The translations under genes and the position numbers were made by a program. The notes beneath the pieces were generated by a model. That model searched no databases, was not told the DNA's origin, and saw only the letters and a list, made by a program, of their open reading frames with translations. A stretch of 49,140 nucleotides of DNA from Pseudofulvimonas gallinarii (GTDB taxonomy: Bacteria; Pseudomonadota; Gammaproteobacteria; Xanthomonadales; UBA2363): positions 1 through 49,140 of the forward strand of contig NZ_SMAF01000023.1 in assembly GCF_004343305.1 (NCBI RefSeq), read 5' to 3'. Of this stretch, positions 42,428-49,140 are shown piece after piece. Position 1 is the first letter of the stretch, and each line of letters starts with the position of its first letter.

Positions 42428-42507
42428 GGGTGCGGTTCCCGAGGGCGGATGCGGCGGCGGCCCGGTTGTGTGAGTGGAGTCCCGGTGGCGGGATGTTGCG
42501 GGCGCAC

Positions 42508-42540
42508 ATTATACATGCGGGTAAGAGTGATTCGCATTTA
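42508..42540 (-). promoter_or_regulatory. TATAAT promoter with overlapping Fur-like box
   Basis: On the minus strand a perfect TATAAT lies at 42513-42508, about 80 bases before the receptor start. Upstream, 42540-42521 reads TAAATGCGAATCACTCTTAC, similar to common Fur boxes (AATGnGAATnATTCTCATT-like), and covers the -35 zone. Binding would block the promoter. Confidence 0.55.
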
Positions 42541-42677
42541 CTGGCCAAGCGTTTGTGTGGACGACGGTTGGCCGGCCGTCCATATTCCTGCGCGAGTCGT
42601 CGCACCGGGGCAGGAGCTGGACGCGGCGGTCCAGCTTCGTACGCCGCGAGGCTGGATTCCGCGGCTATGCTTGCGCC

Positions 42678-42965
42678 ATGGACATGTCGATGCCCTGGCT
42701 GGCTTTTGTAATCCAGATTCCCGTTTTCGCCATCGTCGGCTGGCTGTTCGTGCGCGGGCGGCCGGCGCGATGGACCGGGCCCGTTCTGCTCGGCACGCTG
42801 GTGCTGACGTTCGCGGCCACGATCTGGGCGTTCCACGGCGCCGATCGCACCTGGGGACTGATGTGGCCGCAGGTGCTGGCCGCCGTGCTCGGTTACGGCG
42901 TATTCCTGGCCGGTGTCGGCCTGGGCTGGCTGTTGCCTTGGCTGGTGGCGCGTTCACAGCGATGA
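42678..42965 (+). CDS. Small membrane protein, three helices, unknown
   Basis: A 95-residue protein: MDMSMPWLAFVIQIPVFAIV (first helix), PVLLGTLVLTFAATIWAF (second), QVLAAVLGYGVFLAGVGLGW LLPWL (third). No known family. The start at 42678 is an ATG with another Met two codons on; no strong ribosome site. It reads divergently from the TonB receptor with 250 bases between the two starts, so the two could share a regulatory region. Function cannot be assigned. Confidence 0.6.
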   Translation: MDMSMPWLAFVIQIPVFAIVGWLFVRGRPARWTGPVLLGTLVLTFAATIWAFHGADRTWGLMWPQVLAAVLGYGVFLAGVGLGWLLPWLVARSQR

Positions 42966-43125
42966 GACAGTGCGTTCCATTGCCGGTGCTTGTTGCCGGC
43001 GGGAACGGCCGGCATCCTAGGCGATCCGATCGCCAGGTCTTCCCGCCGGCGCCAGGCGCCGACCACGGATGCCTCCCGGTTTCCTGATACACGACATTCC
43101 GACACGCCTCCCAAGGAGTACACCG

Positions 43126-43704
43126 ATGAAGCGTCTTGCCCTCGCCACCGCCCTGTTTGCCGTCGCTGCGGGTGCCGCCCAGGCGGAAACCTACGAAATC
43201 GATACCCGCCATACGCAGGTGCACTTCACCTACAGCCACATGGGCCTGTCGAACATCACCGGCCGCTTCGCCGACGCCACCGGCACCATCGTCTATGACC
43301 CGGCCGATCCGTCATCGGCGTCCATCGAGATCAGCGTGCCGATCGCCAGCGTCAGCACCGGCGTCACTGCCATGGATGACCATTTCAAGCGCGACGACCT
43401 GTTCGACGAGGCCCGGTTTCCGACCGCCACCTTCAAGAGCACTTCGGTGCAGGCGGCTGGCGAAGGCAAGCTCAAGCTCACGGGCGACCTGACCATCCAC
43501 GGTGTGACCCGCGAGGCCAGCTTCGATGTCACCGTCAATGGCATGATGGAGCATCCGATGCGCAAGGTGCCGGCCGCGGGCTTCGATGCGGTGGGGACCA
43601 TCAAGCGCAGCGACTTCGGTGTCGACAAGTACTTGGGAGGCATCCCGGACGAAGTCCGCATCAACGTCACCATCGAGGCCATCGCCGCCGCCAAGGCGGA
43701 GTAA
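43126..43704 (+). CDS. YceI-family periplasmic lipocalin-like protein
   Basis: A 192-residue exported protein. Residues 1-20 form a signal peptide (MKRLALATALFAVAAGAAQA). The mature part begins ETYEIDTRHTQVHFTYSHMG and contains HFKRDDLFDEARFPTATFKS, LTIHGVTREASFDV and KRSDFGVDKYLGGIPDEV, the signatures of YceI proteins that bind polyisoprenoids in a lipocalin-like barrel. The start at 43126 has AAGGAG 8 bases before it. It stands alone: 115 bases to the next gene. Induction in related bacteria is often by base or osmotic stress. Confidence 0.95.
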   Translation: MKRLALATALFAVAAGAAQAETYEIDTRHTQVHFTYSHMGLSNITGRFADATGTIVYDPADPSSASIEISVPIASVSTGVTAMDDHFKRDDLFDEARFPTATFKSTSVQAAGEGKLKLTGDLTIHGVTREASFDVTVNGMMEHPMRKVPAAGFDAVGTIKRSDFGVDKYLGGIPDEVRINVTIEAIAAAKAE

Positions 43705-43820
43705 GCCGGTCGCCGGCGGCCGCCGCCACGCTGGCGGCCGCCTGGACACATGACCTTCGGGACGTCCATCGTTCCGCCGGCCGGTGCTAGTCTCCCACGC
43801 AGTCAACTGGGAGGCTTCAC

Positions 43821-45878
43821 ATGTACCGATCCTTGGGCCTGCTCGTGCTGATGGCCGCTGTCGGCGGTTGCGCCACGAAACCGCCGGCAACATCGACTGC
43901 CTCATCCATGGAAGCCGCGCCCACGGGAGCGGCCCTTGCGCCGCCCCTGATTCCGCGCGAAGTCCTGTTCGACAACCCGAGCCGTTCCAGCGGGCAGGTC
44001 AGTCCGGACGGCCGCTGGCTGGCCTACGTCGCGCCGCGCGATGGCGTGCTCAACCTCTACATCGCGCCGTCCGATGCACCCGACCAGGCGCGTCCGGTCA
44101 CCCACGACCGCGGCCGTGGCGTGCGCACCTTCGGCTTCGCCTACGATGGCAAGCACCTGCTGTATCCACAGGATGACGGTGGTGACGAGAACTTCCGCAT
44201 CCATGCCGTCAACCTGCTGACCGGGGAGGACCGCGTCCTGACCCCGGCGGGCTCGCGCGCGATGATCGCGAAGCTGACGCCGAAGCACCCGGATGCCGCG
44301 CTCGTGATGGTGAACGACCGTGACCCGCAGTACTTCGATCCGGTCCGCATCGACCTGGCCAGTGGTCGCAGCGAGCGCGTGTTCGAGAACAGCCGCTTCG
44401 GCGACATCATGTTCGATGACGACCTGGCCGTCCGCTTCGCCGTGCAGCCGACGCCGGATGGCGGCAACACCGTGCACCGGCGCGACGGCGACGACTGGCA
44501 GCCGTGGATCACCATCGGTGCCGACGACGCGCTGACGACGATGCCGCTGGGCCTGACCCGCGACGGCTCGACGCTGTACATGTTCGACAGCCGCGACCGT
44601 GACACCGCCGCGCTGGTCTCGGTGGACCTGGCGACCGGCGACCGCCGGGTGCTGCATGAGGATGCCCGTGCCGATGTCGACGACCTCCTGGTCGATCCGC
44701 GCACCGGCGTCATCCAGGCGGCCGGCGTCAACTACCTCAAGACCGAATGGACTGTCCTCGATCCGGCCATCGCCGACGACCTGGCCTACCTGTCCGGCCT
44801 GGGCGAGGGCGAGGTGATGATCGCCAGCCGCACGCTCGCTGACGACCGCTGGGTCGTCGCACAGATGACCGCGGAGCACGGCACCCGCTACTGGCGCTAC
44901 GACCGCGCGCGTCGCCATGCCGAACCGTGGTTCCACACCCGGCCGGCGCTGGAGCAGTACACGCTGGCGCCGATGCACGCGGTGGAAATCCCGTCGCGCG
45001 ACGGGCTCCGGCTGGTCAGCTACCTGACGCTGCCTGCGGAAAGCGATGCCGACCGCGACGGCATTCCCGCCGAGCCCGTGCCGCTGGTGCTGTGGGTGCA
45101 CGGCGGCCCCTGGGCGCGCGACGGTTTCGGCTTCAACAGCATCCACCAGTGGTTGGCCAACCGCGGCTATGCCGTGCTGAGCGTCAACTTCCGATCCTCC
45201 ACCGGTTTCGGCAAGGCGTTTCTCAATGCCGGCAACCTGCAGTGGGGCAGGACCATGCACGACGACCTGCTCGATGCCGTGCAGTGGGCCATCGACCGCG
45301 GCATCACGCATGCCGACAAGGTGGCGATCGGCGGCGGCAGCTATGGCGGATACGCGACGCTCGCGGGCCTGGCGTTCACGCCGGACGTGTTCGCCTGTGG
45401 CGTCGATATCGTCGGCCCCTCGAACCTGGTCACGCTGCTGGAAAGCATCCCGCCGTACTGGGGGCCGATGCGTGCGATGTTCGCCACGCGCATGGGCGAT
45501 CCGGATACCGGCGAAGGCCGCGCGCTGCTGGCAGAACGTTCGCCGCTGCACCAGGCGCACCGGATCCGCAAGCCGCTGCTGATCGGACAGGGTGCCAACG
45601 ATCCGCGCGTGAAACAGGCCGAGTCCGACCAGATCGTGCAGGCCATGCAGTCGCACGGCATCCCGGTGACCTACGTGCTGTATCCGGATGAAGGGCACGG
45701 CTTCCAGCGCCCGCCCAACCGCCTGAGCTTCAACGCCGTGACCGAGGCCTTCCTGGGCCGCTGCCTGGGCGGTCGCGTCGAGCCGGTCGGCGATGCCTTC
45801 GATGGCGCGACCATCACCGTGCCGCATGGCGCCGGGTTTCTGCCCGGCCTGCCTGAAGCCCTCGCGGCGAAGAAGTAA
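43821..45878 (+). CDS. S9-family prolyl oligopeptidase-like lipoprotein
   Basis: A 685-residue serine peptidase. Residues 1-17 (MYRSLGLLVLMAAVGGC) end in a lipobox-like Cys, so it is probably a periplasmic or outer-membrane lipoprotein. A beta-propeller spans about 45-385 (QVSPDGRWLAYVAPRDGVLN and similar WD-like turns). The catalytic alpha/beta domain has Ser 507 (IGGGSYGGYAT), Asp 594 (GANDPRVKQAES) and His 626 (DEGHGFQRP), with VHGGPWARDGFGFN supplying the oxyanion hole. The start at 43821 has GGGAGG 7 bases upstream. Such enzymes trim oligopeptides of up to about 30 residues, often in peptide nutrition. The gene ends before a hairpin (45887-45915). Confidence 0.95.
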   Translation: MYRSLGLLVLMAAVGGCATKPPATSTASSMEAAPTGAALAPPLIPREVLFDNPSRSSGQVSPDGRWLAYVAPRDGVLNLYIAPSDAPDQARPVTHDRGRGVRTFGFAYDGKHLLYPQDDGGDENFRIHAVNLLTGEDRVLTPAGSRAMIAKLTPKHPDAALVMVNDRDPQYFDPVRIDLASGRSERVFENSRFGDIMFDDDLAVRFAVQPTPDGGNTVHRRDGDDWQPWITIGADDALTTMPLGLTRDGSTLYMFDSRDRDTAALVSVDLATGDRRVLHEDARADVDDLLVDPRTGVIQAAGVNYLKTEWTVLDPAIADDLAYLSGLGEGEVMIASRTLADDRWVVAQMTAEHGTRYWRYDRARRHAEPWFHTRPALEQYTLAPMHAVEIPSRDGLRLVSYLTLPAESDADRDGIPAEPVPLVLWVHGGPWARDGFGFNSIHQWLANRGYAVLSVNFRSSTGFGKAFLNAGNLQWGRTMHDDLLDAVQWAIDRGITHADKVAIGGGSYGGYATLAGLAFTPDVFACGVDIVGPSNLVTLLESIPPYWGPMRAMFATRMGDPDTGEGRALLAERSPLHQAHRIRKPLLIGQGANDPRVKQAESDQIVQAMQSHGIPVTYVLYPDEGHGFQRPPNRLSFNAVTEAFLGRCLGGRVEPVGDAFDGATITVPHGAGFLPGLPEALAAKK

Positions 45879-45886
45879 ACCGATGG

Positions 45887-45915
45887 ACGGCCTGCCGTGC
45901 ACCGTGGCAGGCCGT
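45887..45915 (+). terminator. Stem-loop after the S9 peptidase gene
   Basis: ACGGCCTGCC / GGCAGGCCGT, 10-bp stem, 9-base loop, 9 bases after the stop. Only TTAT follows, so termination strength is uncertain. Confidence 0.5.
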
Positions 45916-45987
45916 TATCCGGCCGCCCGGCACGGGACGTTGTCCGGCGAGACGGCGCCGACCGCCGTGCAGCGGGGCGCAGGTGAT

Positions 45988-46623
45988 TCAGCCGCGCCCT
46001 TCGTTGTCCTGCCAGCGCAGGATGCGCCGCGTCACCCAGTTGTAGACGCGCTTGCCGGTGCGCCGCCATGTCCTTGCCAGCCAGGAGCTGCGCGCCAGCA
46101 GGCGCTTCTCGACCGGTGTCAGCGCTTCCGGGCAATAGGTGCGCTTGTGCTTGAGCAGGTGCCGCAGGTCTTCGCGCGCGAGCAGTCGGAACCAGCGCGC
46201 CCGCGTATCGCCCATGCCGGCGATCTGGAAATCGACGATGGCCGGCGAGCCGTCGTCGCGCACCAGCCAGTTCGGTTCCTTCGCCAGGTCGTTGTGGACG
46301 ACGCCACGGGCGCGCAGTTCGCGCAGCAGGCGATGCGCGCGACGGAAGTAGCCGGGGTCACGCGGTTGGCCCTCCTGCATCGGCTTGCCGGGAATCAGGC
46401 TGCGCTCCACGCGAAGCCGCGACGCCGACAGCAGCGCGGGAACGCCGTCGATGCCTTCGAGGCGACGCAGCACGCGTGCCTCGCGCGCCGCGGCGCGCGA
46501 GGCCAGTGGACGCAGCCACCACGACACCTGGGCGAGATCGCGACGGATCATTCCCTGGCTGCCGTCGTGGCAGAGATAGATCGCGCCGAACGCGTCGCGC
46601 TTGAGCAGGGTTTCCGTCATCAT
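45988..46623 (-). CDS. Small atypical Ser/Thr kinase (RIO/lipopolysaccharide-kinase-like)
   Basis: A 211-residue protein with an abbreviated kinase fold: RRDLAQVSWWLRPLASRAAAREARVL precedes the catalytic VVHNDLAKEPNWLV (HxDLxxxxN) and the metal-binding VDFQIAG (DFG-like, with Gln in place of Gly). Its small size, lack of a standard glycine loop and C-terminal basic tail (KRVYNWVTRRILRWQ) resemble proteins of the WaaP/InaA/RIO group that phosphorylate lipopolysaccharide core sugars or proteins. The ATG is at 46623 or the adjacent ATG at 46620. It is convergent with the S9 gene. Substrate unknown. Confidence 0.75.
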   Translation of the reverse strand: MMTETLLKRDAFGAIYLCHDGSQGMIRRDLAQVSWWLRPLASRAAAREARVLRRLEGIDGVPALLSASRLRVERSLIPGKPMQEGQPRDPGYFRRAHRLLRELRARGVVHNDLAKEPNWLVRDDGSPAIVDFQIAGMGDTRARWFRLLAREDLRHLLKHKRTYCPEALTPVEKRLLARSSWLARTWRRTGKRVYNWVTRRILRWQDNEGRG

Positions 46624-46783
46624 CCGCGGGCATTGTGCCGGCGCATGCCAGCGATGTCATGGGCCGGGACCCGCCCGCGGCGGACGGGCGGACGTTCCGC
46701 AAGCGGACCGCGGGATGCCGTTCGACCGCTCCGTCCGGGCGCGCAAGCTGTTGCCGGGGTCGCGGGGTCAATGGGAGGGCGAC

Positions 46784-47338
46784 ATGGAACCAGGTGAATT
46801 CACCGTGCTCATGGCGCGGTCGCGCGAAGGCGACGGCACGGCGCACGAGACCCTGTTCCGGATGATCTATGCCGAGCTGCGGCGGATCGCACGGCGCCAG
46901 CTTGCCGGCATGCCGCGCGGCGAAACGCTGGATACCACCAGCCTGGTCCACGAGTCCTACCTCAGGCTGATCGGCCCGGCGGCCAGCCACGTCGGCACGC
47001 GCTCGCATTTCCTGAACCTGGCGGCGCGGGCGATGCGCCAGATCCTCTGCGACTATGCTCGACGCCGACTGCGCACGCGCGAGCGCTTCGATGGCCGCTC
47101 GCTCGACGACATCCACGGCGCCGAAATCGCCGAGGCCGATCGCTGGGTCCGCCTCGACGAGGCGTTGGAGGAACTCGAGCGCGTGAACGCGCGCCAGGCG
47201 CGCATCGTCGAATGCAGGTTCTTCGGCGGACTCGGCGAAGAGGAGACTGCCGAGGCGCTGGCGGTCTCTGTGCGTACGGTCCAGCGTGACTGGAACAGCG
47301 CCCGGCAATGGCTGGGCGAACACATGCGCGAAGACTGA
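46784..47338 (+). CDS. ECF sigma factor, SigX6-like, without adjacent kinase
   Basis: A 184-residue sigma factor of the same group as that at 13368. Region 2 holds TSLVHESYLRLI and FLNLAARAMRQILCDYARRRLR. Region 4 holds LGEEETAEALAVSVRTVQRDW. The start at 46784 (MEPGEFTVLMARSREGD) has a strong GGGAGG 5-8 bases upstream. In this family a TPR kinase normally follows within 30-100 bases, as at 13341. Here only 325 bases of unassigned DNA and then an AT-rich foreign-looking gene follow, so the partner kinase may have been lost by the insertion. Confidence 0.92.
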   Translation: MEPGEFTVLMARSREGDGTAHETLFRMIYAELRRIARRQLAGMPRGETLDTTSLVHESYLRLIGPAASHVGTRSHFLNLAARAMRQILCDYARRRLRTRERFDGRSLDDIHGAEIAEADRWVRLDEALEELERVNARQARIVECRFFGGLGEEETAEALAVSVRTVQRDWNSARQWLGEHMRED

Positions 47339-47663
47339 TATTCAGCCGTCACGCCAAGCTCCAGCCGACATCGCGACCGGGGCCGGCTCCTGTTTCGCCA
47401 CTGGCCGTGTCACGGGTGTGATTGGCAGGGTGGCGCTTTCCCTCGCCAGGACCTGAGGGCCGGAAGGCACGGATACGCCAGCGCGGAGAGCTGCGCCGCC
47501 GGTCGCGGGCAGCCAGGCCCAGGTGCCCGGCTTCGTTACAGATTCCCTGGCGAGGCTGGGCGTAGTCAGCGCCACCCGTCGAAGCCGTCGGAACACTTTG
47601 ATCTGGTCTATGGAGGGACGAACATCAGTCAACGCGGAAAAAAATTGAACACGCTGGTTGTCA
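47339..47663. other. Gene-free stretch with imperfect inverted repeat
   Basis: No gene is supported in these 325 bases. An inverted repeat in two parts frames a 150-base core: GGGTGGCGCT (47428-47437) and CCTCGCCAGG (47441-47450) pair with CCTGGCGAGG (47546-47555) and AGCGCCACCC (47568-47577). It could be a small non-autonomous element or a structured RNA. The sequence turns markedly more AT-rich from about 47580 onward. Confidence 0.45.
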
Positions 47664-48950
47664 ATGAACAGACGCCACGGCCGAGGATGCATCGTCTTGA
47701 AATTTAAAGCAACGCTAACGACGCTGTTGATCCTGTTAAGCACCCAATTCGCGACCTCTGCGAGCGCTGATGACAGGCAAGAGAAGTGGGATCTGGCGTG
47801 GAGAACTCTTTATGAGGAGAACCGGCCTCTAAAAGCAATAGGCGATTTGGATTCGCTTATGAAAACAGGGTGGATTCATACAAACACCTTCGCTCAATTC
47901 TACGCCTTCACAGGGAATTTGATCGAAACCGAGTTTCTAGCTCACGCATATCTTGCTGAAGACATAGTTGACCCGCCAATTGAATTAATTTGCGAAGCGT
48001 ATATGCGCATTCCGGCTACTGAAGCAATTATGGACGTTGCAAGGAATGCGAAACTAGTGATGATGAATGAGAATCATTACTCACCGCTTCATCGCGCGTT
48101 CGCCAGCCAAGTCATCGGAGTGCTGAGACCTATTGGGTTTTCGCTCTTCGGCGCAGAAACTTTCAGCGAAGTGGTGGCAGAACGCTCAGATCGTCTCACG
48201 TCACCAACATTGGATCTTGGCGTCTATTCTGCGGAGCCAATGTTTGGGGATCTCATTAGACATGCGATTGCCCAAGGCTATGTATTATTTCCATATGAAC
48301 AGACCGCTGCCCAGTTAGTAGATGGAGTTGATGAAAATACTCGACGTGCAGTCCGTGAGCAAAGCCAAGCAGCGAATATCAAGAGGGTAATTGATGATAA
48401 CGCTGACAAGCTAGTTTTTATATATGGAACTCACATTAGAAAGACGCCAGGCAATGGTTCGAATACAATGATGGCGTATAGGCTCCAACAGTTGACCGGT
48501 ATAGAACCAATATCGATAGATCAAACCGGAGGCACACCTAGTTCTGCACGCCGATACCAAACGCCTCTCTATAGGGGTGTCGAGCGGTGCGGCAAGCTCG
48601 ATTACCCGGTGGCCCTTCGAAAGCGAGATGGCACGTACTTAGCCAGAGATGGGTACGACATCACGATATTCTTTCCGCATACCAACTACTCAATTGGCGG
48701 ACGACCGGATTGGTTAATCTCAATTGGAGGCCGGGCGTTTTTATCACTTAGGCTTCAGCCGGCTGCGCAGCAAACACTTGTGCGAATTTTTGTTCGAGAC
48801 GAGGCGGACGACGCCGTCGCTATTGATCATGTATTAGCGCCGCCAGAATCTGATAGGGTGACAGTCGCCCTACCGAAAGGACATTACCGTGCGGTTAGGG
48901 AATGGCCTGATGGGACGCAGAACGATCTGGGCGAACTCACGATTGATTAG
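47664..48950 (+). CDS. AT-rich exported protein, possibly ChaN/erythromycin-esterase-like
   Basis: A 428-residue protein of clearly lower GC than its neighbours, with AT-ended codons throughout, so probably acquired by transfer. Residues 12-35 (VLKFKATLTTLLILLSTQFA, cleavage near SASA) form a signal peptide. Residues 130-165 read LVMMNENHYSPLHRAFASQV... with GFSLFGAETF, and later VFIYGTHIRK. These fit the pattern of the ChaN/TIKI and erythromycin-esterase superfamily (Gxx or ExH, HR, then a GxxH), which cleave or bind small molecules or peptides. The match is by motif only. The ATG at 47664 has no ribosome site; TTG 47697 (GAGG 11 bases upstream, LKFKATLT) may be the true start. An IS66-type end starts 18 bases after its stop. 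Confidence 0.6.
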   Translation: MNRRHGRGCIVLKFKATLTTLLILLSTQFATSASADDRQEKWDLAWRTLYEENRPLKAIGDLDSLMKTGWIHTNTFAQFYAFTGNLIETEFLAHAYLAEDIVDPPIELICEAYMRIPATEAIMDVARNAKLVMMNENHYSPLHRAFASQVIGVLRPIGFSLFGAETFSEVVAERSDRLTSPTLDLGVYSAEPMFGDLIRHAIAQGYVLFPYEQTAAQLVDGVDENTRRAVREQSQAANIKRVIDDNADKLVFIYGTHIRKTPGNGSNTMMAYRLQQLTGIEPISIDQTGGTPSSARRYQTPLYRGVERCGKLDYPVALRKRDGTYLARDGYDITIFFPHTNYSIGGRPDWLISIGGRAFLSLRLQPAAQQTLVRIFVRDEADDAVAIDHVLAPPESDRVTVALPKGHYRAVREWPDGTQNDLGELTID

Positions 48951-48968
48951 CGCACGGATTGTCTCATC

Positions 48969-49140
48969 GTAAGCGTCTGCCGACGACACCTGTTTTCCCG
49001 GTCGCCAGCGGGGTTTGATGGGCACCCTCAATTCGATGGTGCCCTGTCATGCCCAGCAAGCGTACCCGATGGGCGGCCCATATGGCCGCCTGGCAATCCA
49101 GTGGCCTGAGCCAGTCGGCGTATTGCCGGCGGCATGCGTT
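48969..49140 (+). mobile_element. IS66-family element, left end (continues past window)
   Basis: GTAAGCGTCTGCCGACGACA (48969-48988) fits the conserved GTAAGCG start of IS66-family terminal repeats, and the first gene follows at 49049. The 8 bases before (GTCTCATC, 48961-48968) are the candidate target duplication. A 7-bp hairpin (GGGCACC/GGTGCCC, 49020-49044) lies just before the gene. Confidence 0.75.
49049..49140 (+). CDS. tnpA: IS66 accessory protein TnpA, N-terminal fragment (cut by window end)
   Basis: The visible 30 residues, from MPSKRTRWAAHMAAW to GLSQSAYCRRHA, match the helix-turn-helix start of IS66-family accessory proteins (WRxHVxAWxxSGLSQxxYCRRHGL). This is the first of the three genes usual in IS66 elements (tnpA, tnpB, tnpC); the others lie beyond the window. 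The start ATG at 49049 is 80 bases from the element end. TnpA is thought to assist transposition; its exact role is not settled. Confidence 0.75.
   Translation, partial: MPSKRTRWAAHMAAWQSSGLSQSAYCRRHA

Noticed and set aside
43717-43742. Terminator after the YceI gene
   Set aside because: The GC-rich arms could pair but no T run follows and the arms sit in a simple GGC/GCC-rich stretch; support is too weak.
47428-47577. Integron attC site
   Set aside because: The inverted repeat lacks the GTTRRRY and RYYYAAC core boxes and no integrase is in view.
47342-47743. 133-codon minus-strand frame containing repeated LARES strings
   Set aside because: It crosses the composition boundary and the inverted repeat and overlaps the start of the AT-rich gene; the repeated strings come from the inverted repeat arms, not from a protein domain.
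1-49140. CRISPR arrays, rRNA and tRNA genes
   Set aside because: No regularly spaced repeats, and no tRNA-like or rRNA-like stretches, were seen in the intergenic regions.

Overview
The window is GC-rich and comes from a Gammaproteobacterium of the Xanthomonadales/Lysobacterales type. This is inferred from the GroEL tail, GGAG-type ribosome binding sites, ECF sigma/Ser-Thr kinase pairs with TPR tails, ADOP-like ABC permeases and secreted proteins ending in an IFADGFE-like motif. Both ends are cut: the left edge lies inside groL and the right edge inside an IS66-family element.

Layout. 1-2.5 kb: groL 3' end followed by a decayed type I restriction-modification island. Remnants of hsdS, rhuM and hsdM surround one intact gene, a Fic AMP-transferase. 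The island closes with a second partial copy of the groL 3' end fused in frame to the first codons of hsdM. 2.7-5.5 kb: a secreted reprolysin-like metalloprotease (minus strand) and an AtoE-type short-chain fatty acid transporter (plus strand). 5.6-13.9 kb, minus strand: ECF sigma factor, Ser/Thr kinase with helical repeats, then two paralogous secreted beta-helix proteins, probably one regulatory and export unit. 14.1-17.2 kb: FdhF/YdeP-like molybdopterin oxidoreductase and FdhD, translationally coupled. 17.2-18.9 kb, minus strand: an N-terminally truncated propeller-like gene and an AraC regulator. 19.3-23.7 kb: six tightly packed genes (two small roadblock-type proteins, a protein of unknown function, an MglA/CvnD-like GTPase, a second unknown and a histone-deacetylase-fold enzyme with a complete zinc site), followed by a kinase/TPR gene ending at 26.4 kb.

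26.4-39.9 kb: a MacAB-like ABC export locus with adaptor, ATPase, alpha/beta hydrolase, four large permeases and a 17-codon permease relic. Two sigma-54-like promoters with nearby inverted repeats appear to drive it. 40.0-42.5 kb: a TonB-dependent receptor with a Fur-like site (minus strand). 42.7-47.3 kb: a small membrane protein, a YceI protein, an S9 peptidase lipoprotein, a small atypical kinase (minus strand) and an ECF sigma factor with no partner kinase beside it. 47.3-49.1 kb: an AT-richer, evidently acquired segment with an exported ChaN/Ere-like protein and the left end of an IS66-family element.

The strongest candidate for an undescribed system is the roadblock-GTPase-deacetylase operon (19263-23650, possibly including the kinase to 26357). 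Its gene overlaps point to one co-translated module, and to my knowledge a deacetylase-fold enzyme has not been described as part of an MglA/CvnD-type GTPase switch. The groL-hsdM scar and the shared C-terminal IFxDGFE motif are the next most informative observations.
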